From Trichocoleus sp. FACHB-40 (lineage in GTDB: Bacteria; Cyanobacteriota; Cyanobacteriia; Cyanobacteriales; FACHB-T130), in NCBI RefSeq assembly GCF_014695915.1, contig NZ_JACJPF010000067.1:1-42819 (forward strand): 42,819 nucleotides of DNA, read 5' to 3'. Positions within the stretch are counted from its first letter, which is position 1; every line of letters starts with the position of its first letter. This document shows, piece after piece, positions 1 through 9,456 of this stretch. Position numbers and translations under genes: made by a program. Under the pieces are notes generated by a model. That model was not told where the DNA came from, did no database searches, and was given only the letters and a program-made list of their open reading frames with translations.

Positions 1-210
1 GTCTTTTTCTAAAAAGTTAGAAAATCACATTGGAGCTATATGGTATTTTATCCATCATTATAATGCGTCGCTATCTATGTAAGAATTTTTTTCACTACAT
101 ATTTACCACTACCGAATTGCCCATAGTAATCTACCGGATATGATATGAATTTTTTTCCTTTTTAGTCTTACCTGCGAATTATTTTATTCAGACATTTAAA
201 ACACCCTGAT

Positions 211-1515
211 CTAACAGTTTATATCCTTAATTAACTGCACTGGAATTTCAATTGTAAACTCTGCACCTTGCCCAGGTGAGGAATTACAACGCAGTTCCCC
301 TTTATGCTTCTCCACTACAATCTCATAACTCGTCACTAACCCTAAACCGCTCCCTTGACCTACAGGCTTAGTTGTAAAAAAAGGATTAAATAAACGCGAT
401 CGCACTTTCTCATCAATGCCAATACCATTGTCTTTAATCTGAATACTTACAGTCTTATAGGCAGTTAACTCGGTATTAATCCAAATCGTCGGACTTGATA
501 ATTCAGTAATACCTTTTTCCAGCCCAGATTCTATAGCATCAATAGCATTATTCAACAAATTAAAAAATACCTGATTAAGTTGACTAGCATAACAAGTAAC
601 CAAGGGTAAATTTCCATATCTTTTGATAACTTTAATCTCTGGGCATTTCCTTTCTTTCCTCAGTCGATGCTGCAACAATAATAAAGTGCTATCAAGCCCC
701 TCATGGATATCGACAGCTTTAATATCTGATTCATTCAGGCGAGAGAAAATGCGTAAGGCAAGAATCATTGTAGAGATACGCTCCGCCCCCGTCTGCATTG
801 AACCCATAATTTTTTTGATATCTAAACTTAAAAAATCTAAATCAATCTCCTGAATTGCTTTTTGAATGGGAATACTAGGGTTAGGATATTCCTGCTGATA
901 TAAATCAATCAAATGTAGCAAGTCTTGGATATATTCGCTTGCAGGCTCAAGATTACTAGAAACAAAGCCAATAGAGTTATTTATTTCATGAGCCATCCCT
1001 GCGGCTAACTGACCTAAGCCCAGCATTTTTTCTTTTTGAACCAATTGTGCTTGAGCTTTTTTAAGCTCGTTTAATGCTTGTTGAAGCTGGGTATTTTGCG
1101 CTTGCAGCTCATTTTGAAGATTTTTAATTGTCAGTTGATTTTGAATTCGAGCTAACACTTCTTCAATTTTAAAAGGTTTGGTGATATAGTCTACACCTCC
1201 AACTTTAAAAGCTTTAACCTTATCCATTACATCATCCAAAGCACTTAAGAAAATTACGGGTACAGAGCTGGTTGGAGAATCCTTCTTCAGAAGTTCGCAT
1301 ACCTCATAACCGCTCATGTTGGGCATATTAACATCGAGCAAAATTAAATCAGGAGGAACGGTTTTCACTGCGGTTAATGCCATCTGCCCATTGGTAGCTT
1401 TCCGAACATTATACCCCTCATCTAACAACAGGGAAGATAAAAAGCGGAGGTTGTCCGGTGTATCGTCTACTATCAGAATGTCTGCTTTGAAGATAGTATC
1501 CGCTTTGTAATTCAT
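211..1515 (-). CDS. Response regulator receiver / histidine kinase (REC-HisKA-HATPase)
   Basis: This is a 434-residue soluble protein with the receiver domain at the N-terminus rather than the C-terminus. REC covers about residues 10-125: the acidic pair is D17-D18, the phospho-acceptor is D61 in LLDVNMP, and the conserved lysine lies in ITKPF. A coiled coil (about 128-163) leads to a HisKA domain with H176 in GMAHEINN, followed by a HATPase_c domain with the N box (FFNLLNNAID), DNGIGID and GSGLGLVTSYEI. No membrane segment is visible. Its REC is very similar to that of the next upstream gene (both have ILIVDDTP and NGQMALTAV), so the two are recent relatives. It is probably the last gene of a minus-strand signalling group, although the 291-bp gap upstream leaves room for its own promoter. 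It likely relays phosphate received from another kinase. The class is certain; the partner is unknown. Confidence 0.93.
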   Translation of the reverse strand: MNYKADTIFKADILIVDDTPDNLRFLSSLLLDEGYNVRKATNGQMALTAVKTVPPDLILLDVNMPNMSGYEVCELLKKDSPTSSVPVIFLSALDDVMDKVKAFKVGGVDYITKPFKIEEVLARIQNQLTIKNLQNELQAQNTQLQQALNELKKAQAQLVQKEKMLGLGQLAAGMAHEINNSIGFVSSNLEPASEYIQDLLHLIDLYQQEYPNPSIPIQKAIQEIDLDFLSLDIKKIMGSMQTGAERISTMILALRIFSRLNESDIKAVDIHEGLDSTLLLLQHRLRKERKCPEIKVIKRYGNLPLVTCYASQLNQVFFNLLNNAIDAIESGLEKGITELSSPTIWINTELTAYKTVSIQIKDNGIGIDEKVRSRLFNPFFTTKPVGQGSGLGLVTSYEIVVEKHKGELRCNSSPGQGAEFTIEIPVQLIKDINC

Positions 1516-1603
1516 TGTAGTTTTAGGTCTATTTTAATAAAAGTTTTGTCAAATATTATTCGTTAATAATTTTAATTATTTATTCTCAATATCTATTTAT
1601 ATA

Positions 1604-1717
1604 TAAAAATCTTAATCTATTTATGGAATTCTCTCTTGTTTCTTTGCGGAGTGTTTTTTACGCCTGTAGTATTTCGTTTTTAAAAATGGCTTTCACAAAT
1701 TAGATAAGATTAGCATA
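1604..1717. repeat. Decayed copy of a short MITE-like element
   Basis: This intergenic stretch aligns with the element at 17183-17292 in the same orientation. Shared pieces are AATC-TAATC-ATTTAT, AATTCTCT, TTTGCG, TTCGTTT, CACAAAT and ATA-GATT. The ends have decayed and the middle differs in length. It sits between two signalling genes. Identification rests on comparison with the better copy only. Confidence 0.5.
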
Positions 1718-1806
1718 GGAGTTCTGTAGATTTTTTCGCTAAATTGAAGTATTATAAATAATTAACAATTTAACTACCTTAGCATTAACTAAACTTTACT
1801 CATGTT

Positions 1807-3642
1807 TTACCAGTGAGTAGCCGATTCAATTAAATTTGTTGCGTTTTTGCCATCTAAAGGTTTAGAAAAAAGATATCCCTGACCAAAATCGCAGTTTAAA
1901 ACTCTAAGTTGCTCTAATTGTTGCGCTGTTTCTATGCCTTCAGCGGTTACACTCATTTTTAGAGCCTGGGCAATATTCATAATTGCTGAAATCAGCCCCA
2001 AATTGTCTGAATTTCCATTTAAAGAACTAATAAAAGAGCGATCAATTTTAATATTATCAATGGGAAAATTATGTAAATAACTTAGGGAAGAATAACCTGT
2101 GCCAAAATCATCAATACACAATTGAATTTGGCGTTCCTGAAGTTGCTGAAGAATTACTTTGACAGGTTGAGAATTCTTCATGATGACACTTTCAGTAATT
2201 TCTAACTTTAAACTTTGGGGATTAAGCTGCGTTTCTGCCAGAATTTTGTCAATTTGCTCAATCAAATCGGGCTGAGCAAATTGCCGCACCGAAAGATTGA
2301 CGCTCATGGTAAGGGGATAATCAGTGAGCTTTTGGTGATGCCATTGCTGAAGCTGATAGCAAGCTTCTCGTAAAACCCAGTTACCAATAGGGTTAATCAA
2401 ACCTGTTTCTTCTGCTATAGGAATAAACAAATTTGGAGAAATTAACCCTTGTTGAGGATGGTTCCAGCGTACCAGTGCCTCAAACCCAACAATTTTGCCT
2501 GTGGTGAGGGCAATAATTGGCTGATAGTGGACGATAAATTCTTGTTGATTGACAGCTCTACGCAGGTCGTTTTCTAGCTGTAAAACTTGAATAGCAGCAT
2601 TGTGCATTTCCGAGTCAAAAATTTGGTATTGACCTTTTCCTAACGTCTTGGCACGATACATAGCGGTGTCCGCATCCCGCAATAAATATTCTGACTGTTC
2701 GTAATTAAGATTGCTTAGAGTAATACCAATACTGGCATTGATGAAAACTTCTTGTCTTTTTAATTGGAATGGAAAAGAGAGGGCTTTAAGTATTTCATCT
2801 GCTATCAAAGTTACACTGTTAATATTTTCAATTTCCGTTAGGAGAATTGCAAATTCATCACCACTCAATCTAGCCAGAGTATCAGTTTGATTTAGAGATG
2901 CTTCTAAACGACGAGCAAGGGCGACCAACAGTTCATCGCCGACGAAATGACCAAGGGAATCATTGACGACTTTAAAGCGATCGCAATCGAGAAACAACAC
3001 CGCAAACCGATAATCTGGATGTTGCTTGGCACGTTTAAGCGCTTGTTCTAAGCGCTCCATGAATAAAAATCGATTGGGCAAACCCGTCAGAGCGTCATAG
3101 AGAGCCATTTTCAGCAGTTGCTCTTGCAGAAGCATCCGTTCAGAGATTTCCCGCTTCAGTTCCTGATTAGCTAGTTCTAACTGATGAGTACGCTCTTTAA
3201 CTCGCTCTTCAAGTTGGGCATTAATTTGTTGGTTTTGGATTTTTGCTGCTTTCAGAGTTAGTTGGTTCTGAACGCGGGTTAAAACTTCTTCAAGTTGAAA
3301 CGGCTTAGTGATATAGTCTGCGCCACCGACACCAAAGGCTTTTACTTTGTCAAAAGCATCACTCAGAGCGCTCAGAAAAATTACGGGGATTTCGGCAGTT
3401 TTCGGATCTGCTTTTAGATGTTTACAGACTTGATAGCCATCCATGTTGGGCATCATAATATCGAGCAAAATTAAATCTGGCACAACACTTTGCACAGCCG
3501 TCAGTGCCATTTGCCCATTTAACGCCTTGCGAATGTTATACCCCTCTTTGGTCAGCATCTTCGAGAGCAAGCGCAAGTTTTCTGGTGTGTCATCAACGAT
3601 AAGGATGTCTTCTTTAGTCATGCCCATCCCAAGAGAATTCAT
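1807..3642 (-). CDS. REC-GGDEF-EAL cyclic di-GMP signalling protein
   Basis: This 611-residue protein begins with a receiver domain (phospho-acceptor D61 in LLDIMMPNMDGY), followed by a coiled coil (about 130-175), a GGDEF domain and an EAL domain. The GGDEF signature reads SGDEF (S260-F264). The position of the RxxD inhibitory site just before it reads NQTD, so product inhibition is probably lost. The EAL domain keeps E388-A-L, NLS, the DDFGTGYSSL loop and TAEGIET, which are the catalytic and metal-binding elements of c-di-GMP phosphodiesterases. The likely net activity is phosphodiesterase, with the GGDEF half either active or GTP-sensing; the sequence does not settle which. It has no membrane segment. 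The gene ends 291 bp before the REC-kinase and starts 70 bp after the MHYT hybrid kinase, so co-transcription is likely. Methionines 1, 6 and 8 are all possible starts. Confidence 0.93.
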   Translation of the reverse strand: MNSLGMGMTKEDILIVDDTPENLRLLSKMLTKEGYNIRKALNGQMALTAVQSVVPDLILLDIMMPNMDGYQVCKHLKADPKTAEIPVIFLSALSDAFDKVKAFGVGGADYITKPFQLEEVLTRVQNQLTLKAAKIQNQQINAQLEERVKERTHQLELANQELKREISERMLLQEQLLKMALYDALTGLPNRFLFMERLEQALKRAKQHPDYRFAVLFLDCDRFKVVNDSLGHFVGDELLVALARRLEASLNQTDTLARLSGDEFAILLTEIENINSVTLIADEILKALSFPFQLKRQEVFINASIGITLSNLNYEQSEYLLRDADTAMYRAKTLGKGQYQIFDSEMHNAAIQVLQLENDLRRAVNQQEFIVHYQPIIALTTGKIVGFEALVRWNHPQQGLISPNLFIPIAEETGLINPIGNWVLREACYQLQQWHHQKLTDYPLTMSVNLSVRQFAQPDLIEQIDKILAETQLNPQSLKLEITESVIMKNSQPVKVILQQLQERQIQLCIDDFGTGYSSLSYLHNFPIDNIKIDRSFISSLNGNSDNLGLISAIMNIAQALKMSVTAEGIETAQQLEQLRVLNCDFGQGYLFSKPLDGKNATNLIESATHW

Positions 3643-3711
3643 CTCAAGTTTATTTTCATCCCTGGTATTGTTCTGTCCATTTATTTGAGTTTTTATTATA
3701 TGCTATAATGG

Positions 3712-6700
3712 CTAGCTTACACTTGATTGAGCTAATTTTATGATTTGCTCAAACTGAAAGTTTTCGGCTAAATCCGTCAAAGCAATAATGAGAGCCGAAT
3801 TGTCTGCCGGTATTTCCTTAATCAGCTCAAGAATCAGGATATCGCTGCCTTGGGAAGCTGCATAATGTATTTGTTCTATCCACTGGGGGGGCATACTGGT
3901 AATCTGAATCCCTCTGCCGCAATTGGTAACCTCTTGTAAGTTTTGCTTTCTGCTTTCTATCTGGCGTGCTTCCTCTTGATAAAGATATCGCACCCCCAGA
4001 TATTTGCTCATTTTGAAAAGAAGCTCCTCTTCTCGAAAGGGTTTACGCACGAAGTCGTCACATCCGGCAGACAAAATAATTTGTCGCTCCTCTTCAAAAG
4101 CGCTAGCAGTTAAGGCAATAATTACAGTTGCCTGACCATTCAATGAAGCTCTGATTGTTTTGGTAGCTTCATAACCGTTCATTAAGGGCATCCGCATATC
4201 CATCCAAATTAAGTGTGGTTGCCAACTCTCCCAAATGGCTACAGCTTCTTGACCATTACAAGCTTCCCGCACCTCAAAGCCCAACGAACTGAGAAGCTCA
4301 ACTAACAGAAGGCGATTTGTTAACCTATCCTCCACAACCAAAATGCGATAGATAGGTTGATTAGGGGCTAAACCAATAACTTTTTGAAAGATGGGTTGAG
4401 TTGTTTCAATCGGAGTTTCTTCAAGCAAACTCACTTGAATATCAAAAGAAAATTTCGCTCCCCTACCAGGAAAACTGGTGACAGTAATTTCTCCCCCCAT
4501 CAGTTGTACAAACTTTTGGCTAATGGGTAAACCTAAACCTGTTCCTTGATTTGATTTCAATCCTGCTGCGGTTTGTCCGAAGGCTTCAAATAACTTATCA
4601 AACTCCTCTGGGGCAATGCCGAAACCTGTATCTTCTACTTCAAAATAGAGTGTCAGTTGTTTGATACCCTTGTCCGCTGACACGCGCAAGGTGACGCTAC
4701 CTTCTTGAGTAAATTTGATGGCATTACTAAGCAGGTTGATTAAAACCTGACGTAGCTTGCTTTCGTCGGTTCTGACATATTGAGGAACTTGGGGGGCGCG
4801 ATCGCATATTAACTGGAGGCCTTTGGATGTAGCTTTGAGTTGTAGCATCCGTTCAATACTATCGAGCAGACGATATAAATCAAAGTTATTTTCCACCAGG
4901 GTGACTCGTCCTGCTTCGATTTTTGACATTTCCAGAACACCGTTAATCAATTCCAGTAAATGTTCCCCACTACGACTGATAATGTCCAAATATTCCTGAT
5001 GCTCAGGGCATAGCGAGGTATCAAGGCTCATCAGTTGAGTAAAGCCGAGGACGGCGTTGAGTGGCGTTCTTAGTTCGTGGCTCATATTAGCGAGAAACTC
5101 GCTTTTAGCACGGTTGGCAGCGTCGGCGGTTTCCTTAGCCTTTATCAGTTCAACCGACTGCTTTTGAGTTTGCGCTAATAATTCAGCTTGTTGGATGGCG
5201 ACTCCTAACTGCGCCCCAATTTGAACTACCATCTTGATTTCTGCTTCTTGCCATTGGCGGGGAGCGGAATTTTGGTAAATTGCCAGTAATCCCCAAAGTT
5301 GATTGCTACAGAAGATGGGGACAATGATGTATGCCCGTGCTTGAAATTGCTCTAAAAGTTGCAGATAACAATCGTCAAATCCAGCGGAGTAGATATCTGC
5401 GACACAGCGGTAACTTGTTTCTTGGCGATGAAAACCGCCTTGATTTTCTTGCAGATAAGTATCTTGTACTGGGTATGGTGAGCTATCTAAGGTTTTGACA
5501 ACACAATCACTTTGGTCAACTGCTACTTTTTTGAGATCGGGTTGATTAATTTGTTTCAAAAGTAGCAAATTCCAACCCTCTGCTACTGATTCAGATACAA
5601 ACTCTCCACTCCAGTCAGGGTGGAAACGATAGACAGCGACGCGATCGCTATTTAAGGCTTGCCGCAGTTCTTGGGTTGTGGCACTAAAAATCTGCTCAAT
5701 ATCCAACGTTTGGCGCATCCGTTGAATTACGAAGGCGATCGCTTTTTCCCGTTCGGCACTTTCCCGTAATGCTTCTTCTGCTTCCTGGCGTTCTGTAATA
5801 TCAGTCACCAAACCATCCCAGATAATACTGCCATCAGCTTGCCGTTCCGGGCGAGAATTTCCTTGCAGCCACTTAATTTGACCGGAGACGAAAACTCGCC
5901 AGACGCAATCCCAAGGCTTCAGGGTTTGAGCTGAGATAGCAATCGACCGATTTAGAAGAGCGATATCATCAGGATGAGTAAGCTTCCAAAACAGGGGGGC
6001 ATCGTGAAGCAATTCCTCTGGCTCTAGTCCAAAGAGTTCTCGGCAACCGCCGCTGACATAAAGAAACGCCCTTGAGCCATCAGGTTTGAGAATGAATTGA
6101 TAAATCATCCCCGGTACGTTCTGTGCTAAATTCTGATACCGAGTATTGCTCCGTTGCAGTGCGGCTTGTGCTTCTAGATGTCCCTGGCTAATGGCGATGA
6201 ACTCGGTGACTAATTTGAGCCAATTAATTTCTTCTTGACTCCAGATTGAGGAGGAACGAACGATATCCAGACCCAGAAATCCTACAACTTTGCCATAATG
6301 GAGCGTGGGAACGGCAAGCCGATTGATATCAACCCACTCGGATTTTTGGGTGGCTTCAGGTGGGATGTCAGCGGGAATTTGGACAGTGTTGCCACTCAAG
6401 ATTTGGCTGTGAACCCAATTATCATTCTCAACTAGCAATCCTTGAAATTTATCGATTAATGGCTCTATGCCTAAGCTGCACCACTCGTGGGTCATTTTTA
6501 AGCAGCTGTGGTTGCTATCGTATTGGAAAAGATAGGCGCGATCGCTCCCCAGAACCTCACCGACTGTTTGCAGCGTGAAAGCGATCGCATTATCTAAGTT
6601 TTGGTTAATAAACCTATCTGGAGATTGGTGTAAATTGTAACTACGCTCTAAATCCCTATTAGGGATGGAAATCATCAACATCCGGGAAATACGGCTCAAG

Positions 6701-8778
6701 CAACTGTCCATTTCCGCTCGTTTCTGGAGCAATTCCTCTGCTAATTTCCGCTCCAGTTCAGCTCCTGCCCTGGCAACAAAAATTTTCAAAATCATCTCTT
6801 TGCCCGGATCGTAAGGCATTGGCTGCACGTCTAGCACCCCCAAATTGCCGATTACATTCCCGGCGGAGTCCAACAGTGGGATTCCCCAGTAGCTTTGTGC
6901 GTTTAACTCAACTAAATCGCCAAAGTCAGGAAAGAGTTTTTGTACTTCTGACGGGTAAAAATGGCTCGTCCCCTGCAAGACATTTTCGCAGGGAGTGCCA
7001 GCTAGGTCGTACTCAAAGTTTTCGCCATCTTCGCCCTTCCAAAATGCCAAGGTACGCACTCTGGTTTTAGCATCGTTGGCAAACTTACTTACCAAAGCGT
7101 AACGAACTCCTAAAACTTCGGCGAGATAACGAACACAGGTGTGAAAGAATTCATTGCCAGTTGCAGAAGCTGTCCCCTCAACAATTAATTGCAGTGCTTC
7201 TTCTGTGTGCTTGCGATCGCTAATATCGGTATGGGAACCCGCCAAGCGATAGGGGTTGCCTGTTTCATCCCACAATGCAACTCCACGAGTTAGAATCCAA
7301 CGATAGCTGCCATCTTTGTGCAATGCCCGGAACTCTTCTTTGTAGCTGGGGATTTTCTTAGTCAAATAGTCATGTAGCGCCCCCCGGACTCGCTCTGAGT
7401 CTTCTGGGTGGATAATTTTGAACCAAGAATCTATGTTACTCTTAATTTCTGAGTCTTCATAACCCAACATACTTTTCCAACGCGGCGACAGATAGGCATA
7501 ATTCGTTTGCAAATTCCAGTCCCAAATCCCGTCGTTGGCCCCTTCTACAGCCAAGGCAAATCGTTCTTCACTTTGGCGAAGTGCCACTTCTGCTTGTTTT
7601 TGGTTGGTGATATCGCTAAGGGTGCAGATAATTCGCTCTACGCTACCATTCTCTGCTATCTGGGGATCGGCATTCACCAGCAGCCAGCGTTGATTTGGAT
7701 CTTGAGGACTCTTAACTCTTGGCTGAATTTCTTCGTTCCCAGTCGGCGCAATTCCCATAACAATATTATGAATGGGTTGGCGCTCTTGGGTCGCCTTTTG
7801 CACAGGTAACTCTGTGGTTTGGAAGGGAGTACCGTCTTCGTGTAGCAAATGCCAACAAGCACCAAACACATGATGCCTTACATCCTCTGGATTGAGATTG
7901 AGAAGATTTGTCGCCGCTTGATTGCAAACGAGAATTTCGGCATTAGCATTCAGCAGCAATACTCCCACCTGCATTTCGCCAATCAACATCCGAAAACTTT
8001 TCTCGCTTTCCTGTAAAGTCTGCTCTCGGACTAACTGAGCCGTTAAACGCTTATCAAATAGGGATGTTAATAAAGCTAAGCTTAAAATAAATAAGCTAGC
8101 AATCCCAATGCCAACCCCTAGCCAGGACTGGTTTATTGCAGGGGATTGGTGTACTGGCAAGACTTTGTTGGGAATAAAGTGAGTTGCCTGCATTCCGGTA
8201 TAGTGCATTCCACTGATGGCAACTCCCATGACAAAGGCACTGCCGAGTTTTTGCCAAAAAACCCCTTGCGAAGATTGATTGTGTAGCCGAAACAGCCAAA
8301 GGGCGGCAAAAGAGGCACTCAGAGCGATCGCAACAGACAGACTAACCAATATCCAGTCATACTCTATCTTCGCTGGCAGTTGCATCGCTGCCATGCCAGT
8401 ATAGTGCATCGATGCGATCGCTATTCCCATGCAAACGCCACCGCCGATTAAAAGCGGTGTTGACATCAAGCTACGACTCACTAACCACAAAGCAATGCTA
8501 GAGGCAATAATTCCGCACAGCAGGGAAAGCAAGGTGATCCACACGTTGTAGTTAACGGACTCAGGTAAATGGAACGCCAGCATGGCAATGAAGTGCATTG
8601 ACCAAATTCCGCTTCCCATTGCCACTGCTCCACCCAAAAGCCAGCGCCATCGTCCCTCTCCCAAGCCAGATTTTACTCGCCCTACTAAGTCTAGGGCTGT
8701 GTAAGATGCAATTAGCGCGATCGCAAAGGAAAGCGTCACCAAGCCTAAGTTGTAAGTGCCTGCCATTGGGCTATCCAT
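3712..8778 (-). CDS. MHYT-PAS-GAF hybrid sensor histidine kinase with C-terminal REC
   Basis: This 1688-residue membrane sensor opens with an MHYT domain of about seven membrane helices (residues 1-245), with the motifs MHFIAMLAF, MHYTGMAAM and MHYTGMQAT; MHYT domains are proposed metal-dependent gas sensors. It continues with PAS (about 260-385), PAS (405-520), GAF (530-680), GAF (705-870), PAS (880-1005) and a third GAF (1020-1185). The third GAF is of the kind found in cyanobacterial photoreceptors, with C1137 in DDCYLQLLEQF at the place where bilin-binding GAFs carry their cysteine. HisKA has H1234 in MSHELRTPLN. HATPase has DTGFGI and GTGLGLPIS. A C-terminal REC has D1527 in IWMDMRMP, followed by a tail of about 95 residues with no clear HPt histidine motif. 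Autophosphorylation and transfer to its own REC is the expected chemistry. It heads the minus-strand signalling group. Confidence 0.94.
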   Translation of the reverse strand: MDSPMAGTYNLGLVTLSFAIALIASYTALDLVGRVKSGLGEGRWRWLLGGAVAMGSGIWSMHFIAMLAFHLPESVNYNVWITLLSLLCGIIASSIALWLVSRSLMSTPLLIGGGVCMGIAIASMHYTGMAAMQLPAKIEYDWILVSLSVAIALSASFAALWLFRLHNQSSQGVFWQKLGSAFVMGVAISGMHYTGMQATHFIPNKVLPVHQSPAINQSWLGVGIGIASLFILSLALLTSLFDKRLTAQLVREQTLQESEKSFRMLIGEMQVGVLLLNANAEILVCNQAATNLLNLNPEDVRHHVFGACWHLLHEDGTPFQTTELPVQKATQERQPIHNIVMGIAPTGNEEIQPRVKSPQDPNQRWLLVNADPQIAENGSVERIICTLSDITNQKQAEVALRQSEERFALAVEGANDGIWDWNLQTNYAYLSPRWKSMLGYEDSEIKSNIDSWFKIIHPEDSERVRGALHDYLTKKIPSYKEEFRALHKDGSYRWILTRGVALWDETGNPYRLAGSHTDISDRKHTEEALQLIVEGTASATGNEFFHTCVRYLAEVLGVRYALVSKFANDAKTRVRTLAFWKGEDGENFEYDLAGTPCENVLQGTSHFYPSEVQKLFPDFGDLVELNAQSYWGIPLLDSAGNVIGNLGVLDVQPMPYDPGKEMILKIFVARAGAELERKLAEELLQKRAEMDSCLSRISRMLMISIPNRDLERSYNLHQSPDRFINQNLDNAIAFTLQTVGEVLGSDRAYLFQYDSNHSCLKMTHEWCSLGIEPLIDKFQGLLVENDNWVHSQILSGNTVQIPADIPPEATQKSEWVDINRLAVPTLHYGKVVGFLGLDIVRSSSIWSQEEINWLKLVTEFIAISQGHLEAQAALQRSNTRYQNLAQNVPGMIYQFILKPDGSRAFLYVSGGCRELFGLEPEELLHDAPLFWKLTHPDDIALLNRSIAISAQTLKPWDCVWRVFVSGQIKWLQGNSRPERQADGSIIWDGLVTDITERQEAEEALRESAEREKAIAFVIQRMRQTLDIEQIFSATTQELRQALNSDRVAVYRFHPDWSGEFVSESVAEGWNLLLLKQINQPDLKKVAVDQSDCVVKTLDSSPYPVQDTYLQENQGGFHRQETSYRCVADIYSAGFDDCYLQLLEQFQARAYIIVPIFCSNQLWGLLAIYQNSAPRQWQEAEIKMVVQIGAQLGVAIQQAELLAQTQKQSVELIKAKETADAANRAKSEFLANMSHELRTPLNAVLGFTQLMSLDTSLCPEHQEYLDIISRSGEHLLELINGVLEMSKIEAGRVTLVENNFDLYRLLDSIERMLQLKATSKGLQLICDRAPQVPQYVRTDESKLRQVLINLLSNAIKFTQEGSVTLRVSADKGIKQLTLYFEVEDTGFGIAPEEFDKLFEAFGQTAAGLKSNQGTGLGLPISQKFVQLMGGEITVTSFPGRGAKFSFDIQVSLLEETPIETTQPIFQKVIGLAPNQPIYRILVVEDRLTNRLLLVELLSSLGFEVREACNGQEAVAIWESWQPHLIWMDMRMPLMNGYEATKTIRASLNGQATVIIALTASAFEEERQIILSAGCDDFVRKPFREEELLFKMSKYLGVRYLYQEEARQIESRKQNLQEVTNCGRGIQITSMPPQWIEQIHYAASQGSDILILELIKEIPADNSALIIALTDLAENFQFEQIIKLAQSSVS

Positions 8779-9005
8779 CTCGTTTTAAATGTCGCAGACT
8801 GCTAACAATTAAGGTAAATTTTATTATCTAGGAATATATTTCATCATAGCTTCCCTAACTTCAGCCCTATTTGTACGTTATATCTATTATGAATCTATCC
8901 TCTATCTAAAGTAAGAATTAAACCTCTAAATAAAACAAATATTCTTAAATCAGAAATATTTTTCAGATTTTAGACAAAAAAATAGGTATCGTCAAAATTC
9001 AGCTA

Positions 9006-9038
9006 GTAGGTTGGGTTGAGGAGCGAAACTCAACCTAC
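9006..9038. repeat. Dispersed palindrome of the GTAGGTTG...CAACCTAC type
   Basis: The left arm GTAGGTTGGGTTGAG can pair with CTCAACCTAC around an 8-base loop (GAGCGAAA). The same outer arms recur in the hairpin at 15067-15094, so this is a dispersed family. It could act in RNA 3'-end formation, but no T-run follows. Confidence 0.6.
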
Positions 9039-9076
9039 GAAAACTACGCAAACTTATAACGAACCGTCTTGGGACT

Positions 9077-9239
9077 GCTATAGCCTTTCTCAGTTGCATG
9101 AAGTACATCAGGAAAACCTAACCCCCAACCCCTTCCCTGCTAGGGAAGGGGAGTAAGAATCAAAGCCTCTCTCCTTGTAGGAGAGAGGTTTGGAGAGAGG
9201 TCAGAGTGTACCGCATCCAACCGAGAACCGCTATATAGC
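9077..9239. mobile_element. MITE-like element with imperfect 30-bp terminal inverted repeats
   Basis: The left end (GCTATAGCCTTTCTCAGTTG...) is an imperfect inverted copy of the right end, which on the other strand reads GCTATATAGCGGTTCTCGGT.... Two perfect hairpins lie between them: 10-bp arms at 9129-9138/9142-9151 and 10-bp arms at 9166-9175/9179-9188, each with a 3-base loop. It has no coding capacity. The architecture is that of a non-autonomous transposable element, but no transposase or parent element is visible here. Confidence 0.6.
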
Positions 9240-9456
9240 AATTATTAGCTAGTGGAATCAACGGTGAAATTACCTATTTTTCATAATTTTTGTCTGACAA
9301 AACTTTTAACGAAACTTGCTTTTGCTCTTTATAGATAGTTAATATCAATTCACTTTTTTGCCACTACATTTAAGCGTCTCCTTAGCCCCCAATTTATGGA
9401 AGCACCTCAACTCTTAGCATTAGCAGGCTCCCGCCTGAGAACGAGGAGAAAATGCC

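Larger units (their letters stand above)
8779..9456. other. Gene-free region rich in dispersed repeats
   Basis: This stretch of about 680 bp lies between the start of the MHYT hybrid kinase and the end of a CNB kinase. I find no convincing coding frame in it. It holds an AT-rich promoter-like part (8779-9000), a hairpin (9006-9038) and a MITE-like element (9077-9239). The remainder is AT-rich and without recognisable structure. Confidence 0.7.
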
